Below, one piece after another: positions 1 to 5,200 of a DNA stretch of 7,794 nt. A program made the translations under genes and the position numbers. Below the pieces are notes generated by a model. The model was not told the DNA's origin. It was given only the letters and a program-made list of their open reading frames with translations, and did not search any database. The stretch spans positions 1 through 7,794 of the forward strand of contig JAUXCV010000068.1 of NCBI GenBank assembly GCA_030618675.1. The letters are read 5' to 3'. How positions within the stretch are numbered: the first letter of the stretch is position 1; each line of letters opens with the position of its first letter. This DNA comes from Acidimicrobiia bacterium (lineage in GTDB: Bacteria > Actinomycetota > Acidimicrobiia > Spongiisociales > UBA5794).

Positions 1-762
1 CGTGTCGAGGTCATACTTGTCCGCCGGGTACCTCCCGAGAACCTGACAGCCATCCTCAACGGGAAGCGCAACGACTCCGTCGTCAATCATGACACGGTCG
101 AACCGCTCTACAACAAGACTCGACACCCCGGCACCGTCGGTAACGATCTCATGGTGCGGAACCGTGAACCCGCCGGATAGTCGCGCGGCGGTCAGCATCT
201 GGTGCTCGTTCGCGATCAGGTGCGGATACTCGGGCGCGTTCAGCTTCACGATCACGAAGCCGGTCGACGTTCGCTGCGGGAACGAGATCATCTTCCCCGA
301 AACTCTGCCCGACATCTTGGGCTGCACTCCCGGAATCGCCACACGATCGAACCGGGCATCTGGCGCTACGGCCACGGATCGCTCGAACAGAGCATCCAGA
401 TCGGTCTCCATCCAGGGTCGTTCCGCAACAAGCGGTTCAGGACGCTCCGGTGCAGCACCGTGAGGAACGATCTGTACATCCCCGATCGTGTCTCCCCCGA
501 CAGCAAGCAATTGGGACAGTTCGTCATCGGCAGAAACCTTGAGCATGCGCCGCAGAGCGGTCAGTCTTCGACCTTCCGGCAGCAGACCGGTGAAGAATGG
601 CGGTAGCTGTCTCGCCGGTGCCACGACCGGTTCTGTCGACACCGGCAACGTCGAAGCGACCGGCTCACCGCCGTAGTCGTCCAGGTACCGGAACTCGACC
701 CGGTCGTCGAACCGTTCCAACGTGGCCGCCGGCATGCCCGCCTTGTACACGTCAGAGAGCAT
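1..762 (-). CDS. hipA: HipA family type II toxin, serine/threonine kinase (C-terminus outside window)
   Basis: This is the N-terminal 254 codons of a HipA-like kinase; the reading frame runs off the window start, and E. coli HipA is about 440 aa. HipA toxins phosphorylate cytoplasmic targets (glutamyl-tRNA synthetase in E. coli) and induce growth arrest. Visible family motifs are PFFTGLLPEGRR (about 55-66), an AVGGDTIGDVQ segment (87-97), the phosphate-loop motif IPGVQPKMS (143-151), FVIVKL with the probable ATP-binding Lys173, ANEHQML (184-190), VERFDR (218-223), and EDGCQVLGRYPADKYD (236-251), which matches the E. coli EDMCQ region. The catalytic Asp loop lies beyond the window, so intactness cannot be judged. 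ATG at 762 is chosen because GAGG lies 6 nt upstream; a GTG one codon earlier (765) is possible. The start overlaps the end of hipB by 11 nt, the usual coupled hipB-hipA order. Confidence 0.93.
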   Translation of the reverse strand, partial: MLSDVYKAGMPAATLERFDDRVEFRYLDDYGGEPVASTLPVSTEPVVAPARQLPPFFTGLLPEGRRLTALRRMLKVSADDELSQLLAVGGDTIGDVQIVPHGAAPERPEPLVAERPWMETDLDALFERSVAVAPDARFDRVAIPGVQPKMSGRVSGKMISFPQRTSTGFVIVKLNAPEYPHLIANEHQMLTAARLSGGFTVPHHEIVTDGAGVSSLVVERFDRVMIDDGVVALPVEDGCQVLGRYPADKYDLDT

Positions 763-967
763 CACGAACCTCAAGAGTCAATCCAAGAGCGTCAAGCACC
801 GCAACGAGCACGTCCAACCGAATCGTTGCCTTCCCTCGCTCGATCTCTGACACGGTCTTGCGGGACACGCCCGCGAGACTCGCGAGCGTCTCTTGATCTA
901 TTCGCAACGCCTTGCGACGAGCACGAACCTGCCCACCGACCACATCCATGCAACCGTTCGATGCCAT
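752..967 (-). CDS. hipB: HipB-like antitoxin, XRE-family helix-turn-helix
   Basis: This 71-aa protein is the likely antitoxin of the downstream HipA. HipB proteins bind HipA and their own operators through a lambda-repressor-like fold. The XRE helix-turn-helix fills most of the protein: VRARRKALRIDQETLASLAG (about 14-33), then VSRKTVSEIERGK (34-46), then a conserved C-terminal helix ending LGLTLEV. It is short for a HipB (E. coli 88 aa) but carries the full DNA-binding domain. The start is uncertain. ATG at 967 gives 71 aa; an internal ATG at 949 gives a protein of 65 aa starting MDVVGGQ, which is also normal for the family. Neither start has a clear ribosome-binding site. The first copy of a repeated element (952-967) overlaps the longer start. 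The end overlaps hipA by 11 nt. Confidence 0.88.
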   Translation of the reverse strand: MASNGCMDVVGGQVRARRKALRIDQETLASLAGVSRKTVSEIERGKATIRLDVLVAVLDALGLTLEVRDAL

Positions 968-1036
968 GAGGAACAGCTACTCGAATCTGATCGAAATGGA
1001 ACCCTGTTTGTAACCGTTCGATAGCATTCGCAAACA
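952..1036. promoter_or_regulatory. Candidate hipBA operator region with two 16-bp imperfect repeats
   Basis: AACCGTTCGAT followed by NNCAT occurs at 952-967 and again at 1012-1027, matching at 14 of 16 positions and exactly 60 bp apart. The second copy sits inside an inverted repeat, TGTTTG (1005-1010) and CAAACA (1031-1036). HipB proteins commonly autoregulate by binding several operator copies upstream of hipB, so these are natural candidates. No strong -10/-35 pair stands out on the minus strand; TTGCGA and TACAAA around the second copy are weak candidates. Binding is inferred from position and repetition only. Confidence 0.45.
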
Positions 1037-1099
1037 ACGATCGGTGATTGAGGCACTATCGTCGTGCGACGTAACCGAACGGTCGCATATGGCCGACGT

Positions 1100-1615
1100 T
1101 CAGTCCCGGAGCGTCTTCAGGATGTCCTTCATCAGCAGGACCAGGTGGAGATCGTCGGTGGGGGAAGGCTGGAACTCGGGGATCAGGTGAAGGTAGAAGC
1201 TGCGAGCCTCAACCGACTCGGCGTGCACGAGCAGCCCTCGGCAGCCGATCTCGATTCCGAGTTCGGCCGTCCGTGTGACGACATCCTGCAACATCCCGGC
1301 ACCAAGGCCCTGACCCTCGTGATCGACATCCACACCGAGACGCGTGAGCAGGGCAACGGGTTGGGGATATCGTCCGGCGCCTTTGCTCAGCCGATCCGGA
1401 GTATCCCCGATCGCGATGCTTGCCATGCACCAGGCGTAGTACGCGACGACTTCGCTACTACCGGTTCGGGTGACGACACGGACCCTGCTGGTTCCGACGG
1501 CGTTCGCCTGCAGGGCGTGGTAGCGGAGCCATGCGGCCTGCTCTTCGGAACGACACCGAAATCGATCAATGTCGTCGTCTCCATCGAGGAGCCGTGGTGC
1601 CCGATATCGAGTCAT
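1100..1615 (-). CDS. GNAT acetyltransferase toxin, TacT-like
   Basis: A 171-aa GCN5-related N-acetyltransferase. In TacAT/AtaRT-type modules such enzymes transfer acetyl from acetyl-CoA to the amino group of aminoacyl-tRNA and block translation; that function is inferred here. Visible are the family beta-4 segment LLTRLGVDVD (about 89-98), the acetyl-CoA loop EGQGLGAG (100-107) and the C-terminal ARSFYLHL (137-144), where Tyr141 matches the catalytic Tyr of TacT. The usual GF after this Tyr is EF here (147-148). The first position of the Q/R-x-x-G-x-G/A loop is Glu rather than Gln or Arg. The gene follows a DUF1778-type antitoxin, the standard partner. ATG at 1615 overlaps the antitoxin stop as TGATG and has GAGGAG just upstream; GTG at 1618 is an alternative. 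Confidence 0.9.
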   Translation of the reverse strand: MTRYRAPRLLDGDDDIDRFRCRSEEQAAWLRYHALQANAVGTSRVRVVTRTGSSEVVAYYAWCMASIAIGDTPDRLSKGAGRYPQPVALLTRLGVDVDHEGQGLGAGMLQDVVTRTAELGIEIGCRGLLVHAESVEARSFYLHLIPEFQPSPTDDLHLVLLMKDILKTLRD

Positions 1616-1902
1616 CACTCCTCGACGAACGGAGACGGGCGCCGCATCAGCTCTCGCAGGCCGGGGAGATCACGCGCCTTGCGCTGGTTGGCTTGCTCCC
1701 ATGCCCGTCGGGACTCGGCATCGAGAACGAATTCGGATCGATCGGCGAGGATCCGGTGTGCGGCCACCGTGAGATTGGCGACGACGAATCCCGTCAGGTC
1801 CGTCCCCGATATCTCGACGGCGCGATCGATCAGTGCCCGGTCCTCAGGTGTCGTCCTCACCTCGAGGCGCTCGCTCCGTCTCCGCTTCACTTCAGCAGTC
1901 AT
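1615..1902 (-). CDS. DUF1778/TacA-type ribbon-helix-helix antitoxin
   Basis: A 95-aa protein with an N-terminal ribbon-helix-helix: the strand SERLEVRTTPEDRALIDRA (about 10-28), then helices through DLTGFVVANLTVAAHRIL (35-52). The charged C-terminal tail ends in LRELMRRPSPFVEE, the kind of extension that wraps and blocks the GNAT toxin active site in TacA-TacT complexes. It immediately precedes and overlaps the GNAT gene. ATG at 1902 is chosen over an upstream GTG at 1938 because it has GAGG about 7 nt upstream and because the longer form would start at or inside the promoter. RHH antitoxins autorepress, and direct repeats at the promoter fit that. Confidence 0.9.
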   Translation of the reverse strand: MTAEVKRRRSERLEVRTTPEDRALIDRAVEISGTDLTGFVVANLTVAAHRILADRSEFVLDAESRRAWEQANQRKARDLPGLRELMRRPSPFVEE

Positions 1903-1917
1903 TCCAACCTCAGAATC

Positions 1918-1951
1918 GTACGGCCATTGTACGGCCACACCAGTCCGGTGT
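1918..1951. promoter_or_regulatory. Candidate autoregulatory operator over the TacA/TacT-like promoter
   Basis: A 9-bp direct repeat GTACGGCCA occurs at 1918-1926 and 1929-1937 (11-bp period, about one helical turn) and overlaps the -10 box and start site. An inverted repeat ACACC-N5-GGTGT (1937-1951) fills the promoter spacer. RHH antitoxins bind tandem short sites in this way, so repression by the 1615-1902 product is the natural inference. Confidence 0.5.
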
Positions 1952-1954
1952 CAA
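1926..1954 (-). promoter_or_regulatory. Strong sigma70-type promoter of the TacA/TacT-like operon
   Basis: On the minus strand TTGACA (1954-1949) and TACAAT (1931-1926) are separated by exactly 17 bp, a near-perfect housekeeping promoter. Transcription would start near 1919, giving a leader of roughly 17 nt that holds the GAGG ribosome site before the ATG at 1902. Confidence 0.8.
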
Positions 1955-2024
1955 CAGCACATCCTGGCGGTTTCAAGTGGTGCTCGCTACGAGTGGGCCA
2001 TATCGCCCGGGTGGCGTGTCCCGG

Positions 2025-2315
2025 TCAGGTGCGCACCGTGAACGCGTCCATCGAAGGATCGGGTTCGACGGGATGGACGTCGACCGAGCGGACCCGTGCC
2101 GCTCGCGGCCCCTGCTCAAGGAACTCGACGTACTGTTCGAGCACCCGCTCGTCGCCCTGGACTCGCGTCTCGACCGACCCATCCGGGGCGTTGCGCACCC
2201 AGCCGCTCAGGCCGAGTTCCCTGGCCACGTGCGCCGCTGAATAGCGGTAGCCGACACCCTGAACCCGGCCGGTGATCCTCGCGATGATCGCTTTGTGATC
2301 CGCCACGACTGCCAT
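2025..2315 (-). CDS. acyP: Acylphosphatase
   Basis: A 96-aa complete acylphosphatase, the usual size of the family. The enzyme hydrolyses carboxyl-phosphate bonds, for example in acetyl or other acyl phosphates, in the cytoplasm. The signature GRVQGVGYRYSA (16-27) contains the catalytic Arg24, and GWVRNAPDGSVE (38-49) contains Asn42, which positions the water. The alpha/beta ferredoxin-like fold continues to the C-terminal FTVRT. It sits alone between two toxin-antitoxin modules and is divergent from the mazEF pair, with 59 bp between the two starts. No clear ribosome site precedes the ATG. The link to its neighbours is unknown; it may be a host housekeeping gene around which the modules were inserted. 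Confidence 0.95.
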   Translation of the reverse strand: MAVVADHKAIIARITGRVQGVGYRYSAAHVARELGLSGWVRNAPDGSVETRVQGDERVLEQYVEFLEQGPRAARVRSVDVHPVEPDPSMDAFTVRT

Positions 2316-2354
2316 GGTTGCAGATTGACACCGTGGGAGTTCCTAGACGGCTCC

Positions 2355-2374
2355 GTTACATGTAACATGGGTAG
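2355..2374 (+). promoter_or_regulatory. Leaderless mazEF promoter with palindromic operator
   Basis: A perfect 12-bp palindrome GTTACATGTAAC (2355-2366) overlaps a -10 box TAACAT (2363-2368) that ends 6 nt before the ATG at 2375. There is no Shine-Dalgarno sequence. This is the layout of leaderless actinobacterial transcripts, in which the mRNA starts at the ATG. The -35 region (TTCCTA, 2340-2345) is weak. The palindrome is a candidate MazE or MazEF binding site for autorepression. Confidence 0.5.
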
Positions 2375-2593
2375 ATGGCAACACCACAGAGCGACTCATC
2401 CGCAGAGCGGGTGGCCAACTACCGGAAGCGGATGAGGGAACAGGGCATGCGGCCGATCCAGCTGTGGGTGGCCGACGTCCGCTCTCCGGGCTTCTCCGCT
2501 GAGGCGCATCGCCAGTCGGTCGCCGTCGCGGATAGTGAGTATGCCTCGGACGATCAGGCGTTCATCGACGAGCTCAGTCTCGACGAAGCGTGA
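2375..2593 (+). CDS. MazE-like antitoxin
   Basis: A 72-aa protein resembling the MazE-like antitoxin family (Pfam MazE-like, formerly DUF3018). The N-terminal RVANYRKRMREQGMRPIQLW (about 12-31) is the typical DNA-binding segment. The acidic tail (DDQAFIDELSLDEA) resembles the toxin-blocking tail of MazE antitoxins. It is translationally coupled to the MazF-like gene: its TGA stop overlaps the GTG start of the toxin in the sequence GTGA. The ATG is placed directly behind a -10 box, so the start is probably leaderless. The family call rests on the characteristic N-terminal segment and on the MazF partner. Confidence 0.87.
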   Translation: MATPQSDSSAERVANYRKRMREQGMRPIQLWVADVRSPGFSAEAHRQSVAVADSEYASDDQAFIDELSLDEA

Positions 2594-2922
2594 GACGCTC
2601 CGAGATCTGGACGGCGGCAGCAGGGAGCGGATATGCGGGCAAGCCTCGCCCGGTAGTGATCATCCAGGATGATCACTACGACGCTACGGACTCGGTGACC
2701 GTGTGCGCGTTCACGACCGATCCGACGGAAGCACCGCTCATTCGGCTCCCGATCGTGCCCGACGATCAGAACGGTCTGCGAGAGACGAACCGTTTGATGG
2801 CTGACAAGATCACGACCGTGCCCCGGTCCAAACTTGGTGAGCGAATCGGCCGCCTTGCCGACCGGGACATGGTCAGACTCGAACGTTCCATCGCCGTGTT
2901 CTTCGGCCTCGCCGGTACCTGA
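2590..2922 (+). CDS. mazF: MazF/PemK-family mRNA interferase toxin
   Basis: A 110-aa toxin of normal length for the family. MazF enzymes are ribosome-independent endoribonucleases that cut mRNA at short specific sequences. The N-terminal SEIWTAAAGSGYAGKPRPVV (4-23) carries the family G-KPRPVV core with Arg20, and FTTDPTEAPLIR (41-52) carries the Thr that pairs with this Arg in the active site of characterised MazF proteins. The middle GLRETNRLMADKITTVPRSKLG matches the conserved region in which N-x-x-x-x-D-K/Q precedes the TVP strand. The toxin starts with GTG overlapping the antitoxin stop by 4 nt (GTGA), so its translation depends on the antitoxin. Cleavage specificity cannot be read from the sequence. 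Confidence 0.94.
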   Translation: MRRSEIWTAAAGSGYAGKPRPVVIIQDDHYDATDSVTVCAFTTDPTEAPLIRLPIVPDDQNGLRETNRLMADKITTVPRSKLGERIGRLADRDMVRLERSIAVFFGLAGT

Positions 2923-3197
2923 CCGACCCAAACTGAGAGCAGCACTCGACGCGAACTGGTGCAGTCGATTCGAACGAGCGGAACACCTTCGCGGCGGCCA
3001 AATCCAGTTGACACTCTCATCCCAGTGTTCGCCGGCATGCCGCCACGGCAACGACCGGATTGAGCGGCATCGGCCCACCCGACAGCGGGTGTTCCTTCAG
3101 GGGGTGGGGAATTCCGGCGAGCAGGTCTGAGGAGTCTCCATGAGCGTGGGCAACAGGATCCCCCAGCTCCGCACCGGATGCTCGTGTTCCTGCGCTA
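2923..3197. other. Intergenic region between convergent modules
   Basis: I see no credible gene in these 275 bases. Open frames here are GC-driven and show no family motif. The region separates the plus-strand mazEF from the minus-strand nucleotidyltransferase gene and contains one good hairpin (3076-3091). A plus-strand ATG at 3140 has a GAG-rich site just upstream, but its frame only runs antisense into the nucleotidyltransferase gene. Confidence 0.6.
3076..3096 (+). terminator. Possible terminator hairpin downstream of mazF
   Basis: CACCCG-ACAG-CGGGTG forms a perfect 6-bp stem with a 4-nt loop, followed by TTCCTT. It lies 154 nt after mazF between convergent operons. There is no proper U-tract and the distance is long, so the call is weak. 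Confidence 0.3.
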
Positions 3198-3734
3198 CTA
3201 GCGATCGAGCCGATCGATGGAGTTCAAGACCCGTCGTTGAATGCCACCAACCACGCGGAGCAGCTGAGTTCGCTCCCTCAACTCAGTCGCAGTCACGTGG
3301 CCGCTCTCGAGAAGGTCCGCAGCGAACGACAGGTCCTTCTCCCGACCAGCGACCAGCTTCGCCACGACCAGATCGACGGGATCGAGGCAGACGCCTTCCG
3401 CCGGTTCGGCGTCGACCGGGGCGAAAGAGACCAGCCGATCCTCCCACCCTTCCGGCAGTGTGGCCGTCGAGACACTGACACCTTGCCCGTAGTAGCCGAA
3501 CGTCTGGTGGAACAGCGAGTCCTCTCCTATCGCTCCATCCACCATGTCGGACTTGGCGTTGTACGCGTCGTCGAAGAACGCAATGTCGGCTTCCACCGAC
3601 AGTGTGACCGTCTCAGGGAGCACATCAGATGGGTACGTGGCCAGGATCGCCTGGCTGCCGATCACGAGTATGCGGCCATCACCGGCAACATTCGCCGCTG
3701 CCCTCAGAATGTGAGCGAGTTGGGTCCGGTTCAT
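3198..3734 (-). CDS. Nucleotidyltransferase-like toxin, AbiEii/MenT superfamily (DUF6036-like)
   Basis: A 178-aa protein with the layout of minimal nucleotidyltransferase toxins. A glycine-serine motif RILVIGSQAIL (21-31) is followed by a strand with acidic residues SVEADIAFFDD (46-56; Glu48 and Asp50 are candidate metal ligands) and a conserved DLVVAKLVAGREKDLSF (121-137; Lys126 and Asp134). Related MenT toxins add nucleotides to the 3' end of tRNA and stop translation; that activity here is inference. The GG of classical polymerase-beta motifs is replaced by IGSQ, as in DUF6036-type members. The ATG follows the stop of the helix-turn-helix gene by 2 nt, with GGGAG about 9 nt upstream, so the two are cotranscribed. 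The alternative is an uncharacterised nucleotidyltransferase without toxicity. Confidence 0.8.
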   Translation of the reverse strand: MNRTQLAHILRAAANVAGDGRILVIGSQAILATYPSDVLPETVTLSVEADIAFFDDAYNAKSDMVDGAIGEDSLFHQTFGYYGQGVSVSTATLPEGWEDRLVSFAPVDAEPAEGVCLDPVDLVVAKLVAGREKDLSFAADLLESGHVTATELRERTQLLRVVGGIQRRVLNSIDRLDR

Positions 3735-3736
3735 TT

Positions 3737-4273
3737 CTAGGTTCTCCCGCTTTCGTACTCGATCCAGGATGCAAGGACCTGGTCGCGTTCCGCTTCGGAC
3801 AGCACACCGGCGAATGGCGAGTTCTGTCGTAGGTCGCGACAGCGAGGTGACCGAGATGTCAACGCTGCAAGCATGTCCTCAATCGGAGCGTCGAGTAGTC
3901 GCTCCCACTCGTCCAGCCACGAGCGCGCCTGACCTCGGGCAATCTCGCGCATCATCTCCAGATTTCGGAGTGCAAGCGATCGAGCGCCTCGTGGGTCCAT
4001 GACGATGCGACCGGCAACGGCGAACGCCAACCAGAGGCTCCGGCGCTGATCGCGAGTGAGTCGGAGCGTCCGGTCACGCAAGCTCTCCACATCGGCACGT
4101 CGAACCCGACGGTGAGTGCCCACCGTCTCGAAGGGCAGGTCCCCGCGGTCACAGAGATCGACCACGTGTTGCCTGGATGAGTTAAGCAACCGGGCCGCTT
4201 CGCCCGTTGTCAGCATGTCGGCGAGAGCCGCCTTGTCGTTCTCGATAATCGCATTCGCTTTGATCGATCTCAT
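3737..4273 (-). CDS. Excisionase-type helix-turn-helix protein, probable antitoxin of the nucleotidyltransferase
   Basis: A 178-aa protein with an N-terminal MerR/excisionase-like winged helix: LTTGEAARLLNSSRQHVVDL (21-40), then GDLPFETVGTHRRVRRADVE (44-63), the usual recognition helix and wing. The helical C-terminal half contains LRQNSPFAGVLSEAER (148-163), which I recall as a conserved tail in helix-turn-helix antitoxin-like proteins encoded just before PIN or nucleotidyltransferase toxins. The toxin-like gene begins 2 nt after its stop. ATG at 4273 is chosen because a TATAGT box lies 7 nt upstream; a GTG at 4306 would add 11 residues but falls in the -35 region. The antitoxin role is inferred from order and spacing. 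It could instead be a plain regulator. Confidence 0.78.
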   Translation of the reverse strand: MRSIKANAIIENDKAALADMLTTGEAARLLNSSRQHVVDLCDRGDLPFETVGTHRRVRRADVESLRDRTLRLTRDQRRSLWLAFAVAGRIVMDPRGARSLALRNLEMMREIARGQARSWLDEWERLLDAPIEDMLAALTSRSPRCRDLRQNSPFAGVLSEAERDQVLASWIEYESGRT

Positions 4274-4280
4274 ATCCAAC

Positions 4281-4308
4281 ACTATACTCTCAAACACAAA
4301 AAACACAA
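4281..4308 (-). promoter_or_regulatory. Probable leaderless promoter of the helix-turn-helix/nucleotidyltransferase operon
   Basis: On the minus strand TTGTGT (4308-4303) and TATAGT (4286-4281) are 16 bp apart, and the -10 box ends 7 nt before the ATG at 4273. No Shine-Dalgarno sequence is present, so transcription should begin at or next to the start codon. The surrounding 4260-4350 is markedly AT-rich for this window. Confidence 0.55.
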
Positions 4309-4429
4309 TACCCTTCTATATATGGTGATTATTGGGTCTATTAGCTCAATGTCTGTATCCAAGCCGGAGAGGTGACGACGCCTCCGACGAGAACCCTGGC
4401 GTTGCCGCCGGCACCGGCCCATACACCCT

Positions 4430-5068
4430 TCACAAGACCCACTCCCGCTTCCCGATCGTCTCGATCACCTGCTTTGGGGCGATGTGAGCGAGGTAGGTAT
4501 CGGTGGTCGCCAGCGACGCGTGGCCGAGCTGGCTCTGGATGATCGGCATCGGCACTCCTTCCATCATCAGTTCGAACGCATGCGTATGGCGCAGCCCGTG
4601 CGGGTGTACCCGTTTGTTGACACCGGCCTTGCGGGCGAGGCGGGGCAGGAGCGTCCGGATCTGCGACGGCGGGATCGGGTTCCCCCGCAGCGTGCAGAAC
4701 AGCGGAGCGTCACGGGGCAGGTTGAGGCGCCGCCGGTACTCGATCCAGGCTTCAACGATCCGGCCGGCGCCCGGATCGATGCCGACGGTCCGGCGCCGAT
4801 CCCCCTTGCCGTGCAGCACCGTGACCGACCCGGCTCGCAGGTCGACGTCCTTGGGTCGCAGCGCCAGCGCTTCGCTGCAGCGCAGACCGGCGCGGTACAT
4901 CATCGTGATCAGCGCTCGGTACCGGGACCCGGTGCTCGACGTCGCCGAGCACTGAGCGAGCAGCCGCCGCACCTCGCCGGGAGTGAGCACCTCGGCGGGG
5001 TAGGTCTGGCCTTTGTTGGCCGGCGTGCGGCCGCGGTGATGACCCGGCCGTGTGACGTCGATCCCCAT
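4430..5068 (-). CDS. Short tyrosine recombinase/integrase, catalytic domain only
   Basis: A 212-aa XerC/XerD-like site-specific recombinase. All catalytic residues are visible: Arg63 in AGLRCSEAL, Lys88 in LHGKGD, His157 and Arg160 in HPHGLRHTH, His183 in QLGHAS, and the nucleophile Tyr192 in TDTYLAHI. The usual members are about 300 aa with an N-terminal SAM-like core-binding domain. Here only about 25 residues precede the LTPGEVRRLL helix that opens the catalytic domain. Reading upstream in frame (to 5164) does not restore the missing domain. ATG at 5068 is preferred: a TANNNT box (TACGGT) lies 6 nt before it and the protein begins sensibly. It may be a truncated relic or a natural minimal recombinase. 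It lies next to toxin-antitoxin modules, as expected on mobile islands. Confidence 0.88.
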   Translation of the reverse strand: MGIDVTRPGHHRGRTPANKGQTYPAEVLTPGEVRRLLAQCSATSSTGSRYRALITMMYRAGLRCSEALALRPKDVDLRAGSVTVLHGKGDRRRTVGIDPGAGRIVEAWIEYRRRLNLPRDAPLFCTLRGNPIPPSQIRTLLPRLARKAGVNKRVHPHGLRHTHAFELMMEGVPMPIIQSQLGHASLATTDTYLAHIAPKQVIETIGKREWVL

Positions 5069-5074
5069 GGGGGC

Positions 5075-5080
5075 ACCGTA
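5075..5080 (-). promoter_or_regulatory. Candidate -10 box for the recombinase, leaderless
   Basis: TACGGT reads on the minus strand and ends 6 nt before the ATG at 5068, with no ribosome-binding site between them. The -35 region (TGGAAT near 5103-5098) is weak. Confidence 0.3.
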
Positions 5081-5200
5081 CGACACGACCGGTGCCGATT
5101 CCAGACCCCTGATCACCGAAAGACGCGACCGGATGTGCCGACCACGTTCACACGTTCCGGGCACCTCGCGGCGTGGTACGTGCTGGGTGTCCGTCCCCAG

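Noticed and set aside
1064..2041. Long plus-strand open frame of 325 codons.
   Set aside because: It runs antisense to the clearly recognisable GNAT toxin and antitoxin, shows no family motif, and is explained by GC-rich codon bias.
2957..2976. Minus-strand GTTCGAATCGACTGCACCA resembles a tRNA T-loop and CCA end.
   Set aside because: The distance from T-loop to CCA is too short, the T-stem has mismatches, and no upstream arms are found.
3140..3478. Plus-strand frame with a GAG-rich ribosome-like site before its ATG.
   Set aside because: Most of it is antisense to the nucleotidyltransferase gene and the product is Arg/Pro/Ser-rich without motifs.
4335..4352. GGGTCTATTAGCTCAATG resembles the 5' end of a tRNA.
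   Set aside because: No D-stem partner, anticodon arm or T-arm follows, so no cloverleaf can be drawn; probably chance, at most a relic.
1..5068. Integron cassette array, suggested by many small toxin-antitoxin genes near a tyrosine recombinase.
   Set aside because: I see no attC-like repeats between genes, the pairs have their own promoters, and the recombinase lacks an obvious IntI-specific insertion.
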